From contig CAWEHB010000016.1 in NCBI GenBank assembly GCA_963808705.1, forward strand, positions 372,001 to 436,000: a stretch of DNA of 64,000 nt, written 5' to 3'. This DNA comes from JASHPR01 sp963808705 (GTDB lineage Bacteria; Actinomycetota; Actinomycetes; Streptosporangiales; Streptosporangiaceae). Under the pieces are notes generated by a model. The model ran no database searches and was not told the DNA's origin. It saw only the letters and a program-made list of their open reading frames with translations. Position numbers and translations under genes: made by a program. Position 1 is the stretch's first letter. Each line of letters begins with the position of its first letter. Positions 57,415-64,000 of this stretch are shown here, piece after piece.

Positions 57415-58566
57415 ATGGGACGCAAGGTCCTGCACGTGGCCCTGAACGGCGTCACCGGGCGGATGGGGTACCGGCAGCACCTGGTCCGGTCCCTGCTCAG
57501 CATCCGCGAGCAGGGCGGCGTGCCGCTGGCCGGCGGCGCGACCGTGTACCCCGAGCCGATCCTGATCGGGCGCAGCGAGGCGCGGCTGCGCGAGATCGCG
57601 GAGCGGCACGGCCTGCCGCGCTGGTCGGCCAGCCTGGATGAGGTGCTGGCCGACCCGGAGGTAGAGGCGTACTTCGACGCCCAGGTCACCAGCGCGCGCG
57701 AGGAGAGCCTGGCCCGGGCCATCGCGGCCGGCAAGCACGTCTACACCGAGAAGCCGGTGGCCGGGTCGCTGGACGGCGCGCTGCGGCTGGCCCGCGCGGC
57801 GCGCGAGGCCGGGATCACGAACGGCGTCGTGCAGGACAAGCTGTTCCTGCCCGGCGTGATCAAGCTGCGGCGGCTGGCCCGGGAGGGCTTCTTCGGCCGG
57901 GTGCTGTCGGTGCGGCTGGAGTTCGGCTACTGGGTGTTCGAAGGTAACGAGATCCCCGCGCAGCGGCCGTCCTGGAACTACCGCGCGGCCGACGGCGGCG
58001 GGATCGTGCTGGATATGTTCCCGCACTGGCGGTACCTGCTGGAGGACCTGTTCGGCCCGGTCGCGGCGGTGTACGCGCGGCGGGCGACGCTCATCCCGCG
58101 GCGCTGGGACGAGTCGGGGGCGCCGTACGACGCCACCGCCGACGACGCGGCGTACGCGGTGCTGGAGTTCGCCAGCGGGGTGATGGCCTCGGTCAACTCG
58201 TCCTGGGCGGTCCGGGTGAACCGGCGCGAGCTCGTCGAGCTGCAGGTGGACGGGACGGACGGCAGCGCGGTCGCCGGGCTGCGCCACTGCGCGGTGCAGC
58301 ACCGGGTGTCCACCCCGCGGGCGGTCTGGAACCCGGACCTGCCCGACCTGGCCGACTACCCGGCGCAGTGGACCGACGTCCCGGACAACGCCGAGTTCGA
58401 CAACGGGTTCAAGGCGCAGTGGGAGCAGTTCCTGCGCGCGGCCGCGGAGGGCAGGCCGCTGCGCTGGGACCTCGCCGAGGGCGCCAAGGGCGTGCAGCTG
58501 GCCGAGCTGGCGCGGCGGTCCTCGGCCGAGGGCCGCCGGGTCGATGTCCCGCCGCTGGTCATCTGA
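57415..58566 (+). CDS. Gfo/Idh/MocA-family oxidoreductase
   Basis: This 383-residue NAD(P)-dependent dehydrogenase starts with a Rossmann fold (VLHVALNGVTGRMGYRQH). It has the hallmark YTEKPVAG (Glu112, Lys113, Pro114) and a C-terminal alpha/beta substrate domain including GGGIVLDMFPHWRYLLEDLFG. Such enzymes act on sugars, inositols or their acids. The N-terminus is more extended than usual, with an insertion after LVRSLLSIREQGGV. It is the first gene of a three-gene operon, followed by DUF993 with a TGATG overlap. The substrate is not identified. Confidence 0.9.
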   Translation: MGRKVLHVALNGVTGRMGYRQHLVRSLLSIREQGGVPLAGGATVYPEPILIGRSEARLREIAERHGLPRWSASLDEVLADPEVEAYFDAQVTSAREESLARAIAAGKHVYTEKPVAGSLDGALRLARAAREAGITNGVVQDKLFLPGVIKLRRLAREGFFGRVLSVRLEFGYWVFEGNEIPAQRPSWNYRAADGGGIVLDMFPHWRYLLEDLFGPVAAVYARRATLIPRRWDESGAPYDATADDAAYAVLEFASGVMASVNSSWAVRVNRRELVELQVDGTDGSAVAGLRHCAVQHRVSTPRAVWNPDLPDLADYPAQWTDVPDNAEFDNGFKAQWEQFLRAAAEGRPLRWDLAEGAKGVQLAELARRSSAEGRRVDVPPLVI

Positions 58567-59735
58567 TGGCCACGGAGATGACCGCGCAGATCCGGCTGCC
58601 CGGCCGCCCGGAGCCGCTGCTGGTCGCCGATCCCGGCTGGGCGCGCGGCTACCCGCCGCCGGTCTCGCGGAGCGCGTACGCGGCGGCGCACGTGGCCGCC
58701 CGGCCCGACGGCGAGATCGACTGGGAGGCCACGATGGGCTTCCGGGACTTCCTGTGGGATTACGGGTTCGGGGTCGCGGAGGCCATGGACACCGCCCAGC
58801 GCGGCATGGGCCTGACCTGGGCGCAGGGGCAGGAGCTGATCGCCCGGTCGGCCGCGCGGGCCGCCGAGCGCGGCACCGTGATCGCCTGCGGGGTCGGCAC
58901 CGACCAGCTGCCGCCTGGCCCGCACTCGCTGTCGGCGATCGTCGCGGCCTACGAGGGGCAGCTGGAGCTGGTGCAGTCCGCCGGGGCCGGCGTGATCCTG
59001 ATGGCGAGCCGGGCCCTGGCGGCCAGCGCCCGGTCCGGCCGGGACTACCTGGACGTGTGCCTGCACCTGCTGCGGCAGGCCGACCGGCCGGTGATCTTGC
59101 ACTGGCTGGGCACCGCGTTCGACCCGGCGCTGGCCGGCTACTGGGGGGCCGCGGACTTCGAGGCCGCCGCGGACCTGGTCGTCCGGCTGGCCGAGCGCGC
59201 GGACGGGAAGGTCGGCGGGGTCAAGCTGTCGGTCCTGGACGCGAGGCGGGAGGCGGCGCTGCGGCGGCGGCTGCCCCCGGGCGTCCGGCTGTACACCGGC
59301 GACGACTTCCACTACGACGAGCTGATCCGCGGCGGCCCCGGCCCGGGCGGCACCGGGCCGGGGGACGGCGACGGGCGGCACAGCGACGCGCTGCTGGGCG
59401 CGTTCGCCGCGGTCACCGCGCCCGCGGCCGCGGCCCTGTACGCCCTGGACGCCGGGGACCTGGCCGGCTACGACGCGGCCATCGGCCCGACCATGCCGCT
59501 GAGCCGGACGATCTTCGAGCCGCCCACGTTCCACTACAAGGTGGGCGTGGCCTTCCTGGCCTGGCTCAACGGCCTGCAGCCGCATTTCGCGATGCTCGGC
59601 GGGCTGCAGCGGCAGCGCCGGCCCGGGCATCTCATCCGGGTCTTCGAACTCGCGGCCGGCGCGGGCGCGCTGCTGGAGCCCGGCCTGGCCGTGGCGCGGA
59701 TGCGGGAGTACCTGGCCGCGGCGGTGCCGCGGTGA
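58566..59735 (+). CDS. DUF993 family protein (TIM-barrel, dihydrodipicolinate synthase-like)
   Basis: This 389-residue protein is of DUF993, related in fold to DapA-type aldolases. Conserved parts include WEATMGFRDFLWDYGFGVAEAMDTAQRGMGL, VIACGVGTDQL, VILHWLGTAFDPALAGYWG, GKVGGVKLSVLD (with a Lys that may form the Schiff base) and YTGDDFHYDELI. If it is an aldolase, it would cleave or join a keto acid or sugar-derived chain. It overlaps both neighbours by a few bases, so it works in the same pathway. The reaction is unknown to me. Confidence 0.85.
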   Translation: MATEMTAQIRLPGRPEPLLVADPGWARGYPPPVSRSAYAAAHVAARPDGEIDWEATMGFRDFLWDYGFGVAEAMDTAQRGMGLTWAQGQELIARSAARAAERGTVIACGVGTDQLPPGPHSLSAIVAAYEGQLELVQSAGAGVILMASRALAASARSGRDYLDVCLHLLRQADRPVILHWLGTAFDPALAGYWGAADFEAAADLVVRLAERADGKVGGVKLSVLDARREAALRRRLPPGVRLYTGDDFHYDELIRGGPGPGGTGPGDGDGRHSDALLGAFAAVTAPAAAALYALDAGDLAGYDAAIGPTMPLSRTIFEPPTFHYKVGVAFLAWLNGLQPHFAMLGGLQRQRRPGHLIRVFELAAGAGALLEPGLAVARMREYLAAAVPR

Positions 59736-60568
59736 CCGGGGCCGGAGGCGGGCTGCGCGGGCTGTCGCTCAACCAGGCCACGGTGAAGCACCTCAGCCTG
59801 GAGCAGGCCGTCGGCCTGTGCCTGCGGCACGAGATCCCGGCGATCGGCCTGTGGCGGGACCGGGTCGCCGAGCTGGGCCTGGCCGGGGCGGCCGCCGTGG
59901 TCCGCGCCGCCGGGCTGCACGTGTCCAGCCTGTGCCGGGGCGGGTTCTTCACCCACGCCGACCCGGACGCCCGGGCGGCCGCGCTGGCCGACAACCGCGC
60001 GGCGGTGGCCGAGGCGGCCGAGCTCGGGGCGGACGTGCTGGTCCTGGTCTGCGGCGGGCTGGTGCCGGGCAGCCGGGACCTGGGGCTGGCCCGCCGGATG
60101 GTGGCCGACGCAGTGGCCGAGCTGGTCCCGGTGGCCGAGCAGATGGGGGTCCGGCTCGGCGTGGAGGCCCTGCACCCGATGTTCTGCGCGGACCGGTGCG
60201 TGCTGTCCCGGCTCGGCGACGCGGTCGACCTGGCGCGGCGGTTCCCGGCGGAGGCCGTCGGCGTCGTCGTCGACACCTACCACGTGTGGTGGGACTCCCA
60301 GCTGGCCGAGCAGATCGCCGGCGCCCGCGGCCGGATCGCCTGCCTCCAGCTCGCCGACTGGGTCGAGCCGCTTCCCGCCGACGCCCTGCTCGGCCGCGGC
60401 CATCTCGGCGACGGGTGCATCGACCTGGCGCAGATCATGGCCCAGGTCCTGGCGGCGGGCTACCGCGGCTACGCCGAGGTGGAGATCTTCAGCCGGCAGG
60501 TGTGGGACGCGCCGCCCGACGACACCGCGGCCACCGTCCGGCGGCGGTTCGGCGAGCTGCTCGGCTGA
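59732..60568 (+). CDS. Sugar phosphate isomerase/epimerase (xylose isomerase-like TIM barrel)
   Basis: This 278-residue TIM barrel belongs to the AP-endonuclease-2/xylose isomerase-like superfamily. Metal-binding residues are suggested by GVEALHPMF (Glu), VVDTYHVWWD (Asp, His), LQLADWVEP and YAEVEIFS (Glu). It probably isomerises or epimerises a sugar, ketose or inositol derivative. GTG 59732 overlaps the DUF993 stop (GTGA). It is the last gene of the operon, and an isomerase fits between the oxidoreductase and the aldolase. Confidence 0.86.
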   Translation: MTGAGGGLRGLSLNQATVKHLSLEQAVGLCLRHEIPAIGLWRDRVAELGLAGAAAVVRAAGLHVSSLCRGGFFTHADPDARAAALADNRAAVAEAAELGADVLVLVCGGLVPGSRDLGLARRMVADAVAELVPVAEQMGVRLGVEALHPMFCADRCVLSRLGDAVDLARRFPAEAVGVVVDTYHVWWDSQLAEQIAGARGRIACLQLADWVEPLPADALLGRGHLGDGCIDLAQIMAQVLAAGYRGYAEVEIFSRQVWDAPPDDTAATVRRRFGELLG

Positions 60569-60581
60569 GGCGGCCAGCGGG

Positions 60582-60637
60582 CCGGAACGCTACTCGCTGC
60601 CCTCCTCGACCGGAACGCTACTCGCTGCCCTCCTCGA
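60582..60637. repeat. 28-base tandem duplication covering the 3' end of the VOC gene
   Basis: CCGGAACGCTACTCGCTGCC plus eight more bases occur twice head-to-tail (60582-60609 and 60610-60637). The second copy holds the stop codon of the VOC gene (60618-60620, minus strand); the first is an extra copy of the gene end. Confidence 0.85.
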
Positions 60638-60992
60638 GCAGCAGGTGGTAGCCGTTGGGGGTGCGGGCGTGTAGCACGCGGTACTTCCAGTCCGGCGCGG
60701 GGGCCATCAGCTCTTCCCGGAACGGGACGCCCGCCTCGGCCAGCCGCTGCCGGGCTTCATCGATGTCACTGACGCCGAATTGCCAGGTCAGAACGTGATC
60801 CGGGGCGCCGAACCGGAACCCGGCCCGGCGCTCGATGCCGAACTCGACCGATCCGCAGCCGAGCGAGGCAAAGTCCGGGTACTCCGGGCCCTCGTAGGTC
60901 ACGTGGAAGCCCAGCCGGATGTAGAAGTCGCGCTCGGCCGCAAGGTCGGCGACGAACAGGATCGGGATGATCCGGCTGAACAATGCGGCCAT
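60618..60992 (-). CDS. VOC-superfamily (glyoxalase/bleomycin-resistance-like) protein
   Basis: This 124-residue two-module VOC protein has the beta-alpha-beta-beta-beta repeats IIPILFVADLAAERDFYIRLGFHV and VLTWQFGVSDIDEARQRLAEAGVPF. It ends YRVLHARTPNGYHLLLEE, in which the final Glu is a usual metal ligand. It could be a glyoxalase-like enzyme or a binding protein. ATG 60992 follows TACGAT by 8 bases on the minus strand, a leaderless start. A longer start at 61064 is rejected because the extra residues are not family-like. Confidence 0.82.
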   Translation of the reverse strand: MAALFSRIIPILFVADLAAERDFYIRLGFHVTYEGPEYPDFASLGCGSVEFGIERRAGFRFGAPDHVLTWQFGVSDIDEARQRLAEAGVPFREELMAPAPDWKYRVLHARTPNGYHLLLEEGSE

Positions 60993-61233
60993 AGTCGGGC
61001 ATCGTAGCGAGCCGGTCAAGCCGGGGGGGCCGGGAGCGATTACGGGAAGGCAACCTTTCTGCACGGGGCGCTTTCCCCGGAGCGGCTAGCGGCCCGCCGG
61101 CCGCCGGCTCCAGGCACGCAGCGTCGGCCGCGCCGCCAGCACCGCAAGGATCGGAGGGCATCCCAGACACGGTAGCTGGCGGCGCTTAGCCGACCTGAAC
61201 CTACGCCGCCCAGTCGCAACGGCGCGCGAGCCG

Positions 61234-63345
61234 CTACTCCGCGCCGAACTTCTTGATCTCCTCGAACTCGGCCTCGGTCAGCTCGCGCGGCACGTCGTCC
61301 CTGGCGACCTTCTCGGTCTGCACGTGGTGCCGGATGTCATCGACGATCTCGGGGTTGGCCAGCGTGGTGACGTCCCCGACGTCGGCGAAGTTGGAGATCG
61401 ACGCGATCACCCGGCGCATGATCTTGCCCGACCTGGTCTTCGGCATGTCCGGCACGATCCAGACGTTCTTCGGACGGGCGATCTTGCCGATCTCGGTCTC
61501 GATCGCCTTGCTGACCTTGTTCTCCATCTCCTTGCTCGGCTCGAAGCCGGGCTTGAGCGAGACGTACACCTCCACGGCCCGGCCCCGGATGTCGTCGATC
61601 ACCGGGACGGCGGCCGCCTCGGCGACCTCGGGGACGGTCAGCGCGGCCGACTCGATCTCCTTGGTGCCGAGCCGGTGCCCGGCCACGTTGATCACGTCAT
61701 CGACGCGGCCGAGGATCCGGAAGTAGCCGTCGGCGGCCTGGACCGCGCCGTCGCCGGCGAAGTACGGCCAGTCGCGCCAGTCCTTGCTGTCCGGGTCGGT
61801 GTTGTACTTGGCGTAGTAGGTCGACACGAACCGGTCGGGCTGGCCCCAGATGGTCTGGAAGATGCCCGGCCACGGGTTGCGGATGCAGATGTTGCCCGCC
61901 TTGCCGCTCCCCGCGGGCACCTCGTTGCCGTTCTCGTCGTAGATCACCGGGTAGACGCCAAGGACGCCCGGGCCGCAGCTGCCCGGCTTCATCGGCTGCA
62001 GCGCGGGCAAGGTGCTGCCCAGGAAGCCGCCGTTCTCGGTCTGCCACCAGGTGTCGACGATCGCCGCCTCGCCCTTGCCGACCTCGGAGTGATACCAGCG
62101 CCAGACCTCGGGCTCGATCGGCTCGCCCACCGTGGTCATGTGCTTGAAGTGGTAGTCATACTTCTTCGGCTCCTCGGGGCCGACCTTGCGCAGCATCCGG
62201 ATGGCCGTGGGCGAGGTGTGGAAGATGTTCACCCCGAGCTTCTCCGCTATCCGCCAGGGCCGCCCGCCGTCGGGATAGTTGGGGACGCCCTCGTAGATCA
62301 CCGTGGTGGTGCCGAGCGCCAGCGGCCCGTACACGATGTAGGAGTGGCCGGTGATCCAGCCGATGTCGGCCATGCACCAGTACATGTCGTCGGGGTGGAT
62401 GTCCTGGTAGTACTTCGACGTCCCGGTCACGTAGGCCAGGTAGCCGCCGGTGCTATGCACGCAGCCCTTCGGGCGGCCGGTGGTGCCGCTGGTGTACATC
62501 AGGAACAGCGGCGCCTCGGCCAGCATGGACACCGGCTCGACGGTCGCGCCCCGGTGCCCGGCGAGCAGGTCGTCGACGAACACGTCCCGGCCCTCGGCCA
62601 TCGGCGTCTGTGACGCGTACTGGCCGGGGTGCCGACGCCAGACCAGCACCCTGTCGACCGCCTGCCCCTCCTGGGCGGCCGCCGCGACCGCCTCATCGGC
62701 CTTGACCTTGTGGTCGGTCAGCTGGCCGCCGCGGTAGTAGCCGTCCATGGTGATCAGGATCCGGCTGCCGGAGTCGGCGATCCGGTGCCCGCAGGCGGTG
62801 CCGCTGAAGCCGCCGAACACCTGCGAGTGAATGACGCCCAGCCGGGCGCAGGCCAGCATGGTCACCGGCAGCTCGGGCACCATGGGCATGTGCAGCGTCA
62901 CCCGGTCACCAGTCTTCAGGCCGAGGGAGTCGCGCAACACCGCGGCGAACTCGTTTACCCGCCGGTGCAGTTCGGCGTAGCTGATGTGCACGTGCTCGTC
63001 GGACTCCAGCTCCGGCACGAACACGATCGCGGTCTTGTCCGGCTTGGCCTCGGCATGCCGGTCCACGCAGTTATAGGAGGCGTTCAGCCTGCCGCCGACG
63101 AACCACCTCCAGAACGGCGCGTTGCTGGTGTCCAGCGTCGTGTGCCACGGCTCATCCCAGCTGAGCAGGTCGGCGTACTCCTTGAAGCACTCGGGGAACT
63201 TGTCCTCGGTGAACCGCTCGCGGATGGCCGGGTCGGCGGCGTTGGCCTGGTCGATGAACTTCTGCGGGGGGTAGATGTACTCCTCCTCGCGCCAGTGCAC
63301 CGCGATCTGCGCCTCGGACACCTGTGTCTCGGGACTTTCTGTCAT
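61234..63345 (-). CDS. acs: Acetyl-CoA synthetase (AMP-forming)
   Basis: This 703-residue enzyme makes acetyl-CoA from acetate, ATP and CoA. It has the N-terminal AcsA domain (VHWREEEYIYPPQKFI), P-loop LMYTSGTTGRPKGCVHS, acetate-pocket region WCMADIGWITGHSYIVYGPL, adenylate motif VDTWWQTENGGFLGS and the C-terminal PKTRSGKIMRR. Lys641 there is the catalytic Lys and the usual acetylation control site. ATG 63345 is chosen because GGAGGACGAGA precedes it; a longer frame to 63483 runs through tandem repeats. On the minus strand TACGAT at 63419-63414 may be its -10 box. Confidence 0.95.
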   Translation of the reverse strand: MTESPETQVSEAQIAVHWREEEYIYPPQKFIDQANAADPAIRERFTEDKFPECFKEYADLLSWDEPWHTTLDTSNAPFWRWFVGGRLNASYNCVDRHAEAKPDKTAIVFVPELESDEHVHISYAELHRRVNEFAAVLRDSLGLKTGDRVTLHMPMVPELPVTMLACARLGVIHSQVFGGFSGTACGHRIADSGSRILITMDGYYRGGQLTDHKVKADEAVAAAAQEGQAVDRVLVWRRHPGQYASQTPMAEGRDVFVDDLLAGHRGATVEPVSMLAEAPLFLMYTSGTTGRPKGCVHSTGGYLAYVTGTSKYYQDIHPDDMYWCMADIGWITGHSYIVYGPLALGTTTVIYEGVPNYPDGGRPWRIAEKLGVNIFHTSPTAIRMLRKVGPEEPKKYDYHFKHMTTVGEPIEPEVWRWYHSEVGKGEAAIVDTWWQTENGGFLGSTLPALQPMKPGSCGPGVLGVYPVIYDENGNEVPAGSGKAGNICIRNPWPGIFQTIWGQPDRFVSTYYAKYNTDPDSKDWRDWPYFAGDGAVQAADGYFRILGRVDDVINVAGHRLGTKEIESAALTVPEVAEAAAVPVIDDIRGRAVEVYVSLKPGFEPSKEMENKVSKAIETEIGKIARPKNVWIVPDMPKTRSGKIMRRVIASISNFADVGDVTTLANPEIVDDIRHHVQTEKVARDDVPRELTEAEFEEIKKFGAE

Positions 63346-63444
63346 TCTCGTCCTCCAGCTATGAATCCGGTAAAAGCGGACAGAGCCGTCGTCGCCAACT
63401 AGCGGGGGGCTCAATCGTATCGCCGCAGCACAAGGGCGAACAGG

Positions 63445-63534
63445 CCGCGCGCGGCACTGATCACGGCACGCCGCGCGCGGCACTGATCACGGCACGCCGC
63501 GCGGCACTGATCGCGGCGCGCCGCGCGCGGCACT
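63445..63534. repeat. Three and a half tandem repeats of a 26-base unit upstream of acs
   Basis: The unit (CCGCGCGCGGCACTGATCAC plus GGCACG) occurs at 63445-63470 and 63471-63496, a 24-base version at 63497-63520, and a partial copy from 63521. Each contains GCGCGC and TGATCA-type palindromic cores. It lies 100 bases before the acs start. Confidence 0.8.
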
Positions 63535-63552
63535 AAACGTCACTGGCAGCGG

Positions 63553-63580
63553 TTGACATCGTCACGATCAACGGTATGTT
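63553..63580 (+). promoter_or_regulatory. Forward promoter TTGACA-N16-TATGTT
   Basis: A perfect TTGACA (63553-63558), a 16-base spacer and TATGTT (63575-63580). It would transcribe about 370 bases of leader towards the gene that starts at the window end. Confidence 0.55.
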
Positions 63581-63714
63581 GCTGCGCAGTCCAGCACCGG
63601 GTCAGCCGGCCGGGGGGTCAGCCCCGGCCGTGCCATGCCAGGAGGGGCCCGGCCGTGCCAGGAGGGGCTCTTCCGGTCCGCTCCGGCCCCGGCTGGGCGG
63701 CGGGTTGGACCTGG

Positions 63715-63800
63715 GAGGGGCCCGGGCACCCAGTAGACAACGGAGGCCGAGCCCGTGGCCGACGGGACGAACTCCGGTCCGAAGGGATGCCCGGGCCCTC
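63715..63800 (+). ncRNA. Potential structured mRNA leader
   Basis: A 13-bp outer stem (63715-63728 with 63788-63800, one bulged G) encloses GGAG/CTCC pairing (63742-63745 with 63772-63775), which in turn encloses the hairpin CCCGT-GGCCG-ACGGG (63752-63766). The nested plan downstream of a good promoter resembles a riboswitch or attenuator. It does not match any class I know. Confidence 0.35.
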
Positions 63801-63957
63801 TTCCCTGAGCACCCGGCCTGCTCGGGCGCCCGCGGCGCGGCCGCCCCGGACCGCGGTCCGGGCCGCCCGGCGCGCGCCGATGCCGGTTCTGGTCCCGGCA
63901 TCGAATATCCTTTTCGACCGGCGGGCTTGCCCGCTCCCGGACGCTGAGGCAGGAACA

Positions 63958-64000
63958 TTGACCGATACCGACCGGCCCCGGGGCCCGCTGGGCCGCGTGG
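63958..64000 (+). CDS. Start of an unidentified gene (3' truncated by window end)
   Basis: TTG 63958 is preceded by AGGAAC and opens a frame reading (M)TDTDRPRGPLGRV to the end of the window. Only 14 codons are visible, so no product can be named. A long leader with a promoter at 63553 appears to serve it. Confidence 0.35.
   Translation, partial: MTDTDRPRGPLGRV

Larger units (their letters stand above)
63346..63957. other. 612-base gene-free region between acs and the next gene
   Basis: It holds, in order, the acs promoter region, 26-base tandem repeats (63445-63534), a forward promoter (63553-63580), GC-rich direct repeats of GCCGTGCCAGGAGGGGC type (about 63627-63668), and a potential folded leader (63715-63800). 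No protein gene is convincing here. Confidence 0.5.

Noticed and set aside
63346..63410. TTG-started 18-codon ORF ending on the acs start (ATGA)
   Set aside because: TTG is a weak start, and the likely -10 (63419-63414) leaves an ordinary untranslated leader, so it is not of the leaderless type.
63445..63534. CRISPR array
   Set aside because: The repeats are directly adjacent without spacers and no cas genes are present; the RecB-like gene at 7909 is the stand-alone type.

Overview
The window is very GC-rich, with codon third positions almost all G or C, and is gene-dense. It comes from a proteasome-bearing actinomycete. It carries a complete Pup-proteasome locus (arc/mpa, dop, pup, prcB, prcA, pafA), followed by pafB, pafC, tatA, tatC and helY. 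The neighbourhood of MSMEG_4193-type phosphatase, DUF3090, SCO1664-family protein, PAC2 and metH is an actinobacterial signature. The order could be a filamentous or soil lineage such as Streptosporangiales or a relative; the sequence alone does not settle this. No rRNA, tRNA, CRISPR array or insertion sequence was recognised.

Layout. Positions 1-11120 hold housekeeping genes: a phosphatase/DUF3090/SCO1664 operon, PAC2 divergent from metH, a HAD hydrolase, a small membrane protein, a RecB-like nuclease, a site-2 protease and TrmI. Positions 11239-19862 are the Pup-proteasome locus, with an aldehyde dehydrogenase set between prcA and pafA. Positions 20103-29589 hold an FKBP lipoprotein, DoxX and DUF3866 proteins, PafB/PafC (DNA-damage regulators with WYL domains), TatA/TatC, the HelY helicase and a cysteine dioxygenase. 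Positions 29738-38403 hold a flap-type exonuclease, a SpoIIE phosphatase, an M24 peptidase, an acyl-CoA dehydrogenase, an Lrp regulator, a degenerate adenylation half-domain and a large ATPase-LuxR regulator. From 38490 to the end the window is accessory metabolism: a giant GH38 alpha-mannosidase-like enzyme; an ArsR-MFS pair; a LacI regulator with an alpha/beta hydrolase and a beta-hydroxyacid dehydrogenase; a branched-chain-type ABC importer; an amine operon (APC permease, copper amine oxidase, SSAT-like acetyltransferase); an operon of Gfo/Idh oxidoreductase, DUF993 aldolase-like protein and TIM-barrel isomerase; a VOC protein; and acetyl-CoA synthetase.

How the genes work together. Dop activates Pup, PafA ligates it, ARC unfolds pupylated proteins and PrcAB degrades them. 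PafBC couples the locus to the DNA-damage response. The right half looks like importers and permeases feeding oxidative catabolism of amines and an unidentified sugar-like or branched substrate, ending in acetyl-CoA.

The most unusual features are at small scale. First, a recurring start architecture: a -10 box (TANNNT) only 5-9 bases before ATG or GTG, which implies leaderless mRNAs. In five or six cases this start opens a very short ORF whose stop overlaps or abuts the start of the real gene (dop, the aldehyde dehydrogenase, tatA, a small membrane protein, the Gfo/Idh operon and probably the ABC binding protein). Second, a roughly 115-bp repeat with inverted ends sits exactly between stop and start codons at two operon junctions, one of them pafB-pafC. 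Third, a hairpin-rich element begins exactly at the TAG stop codon of two unrelated genes.
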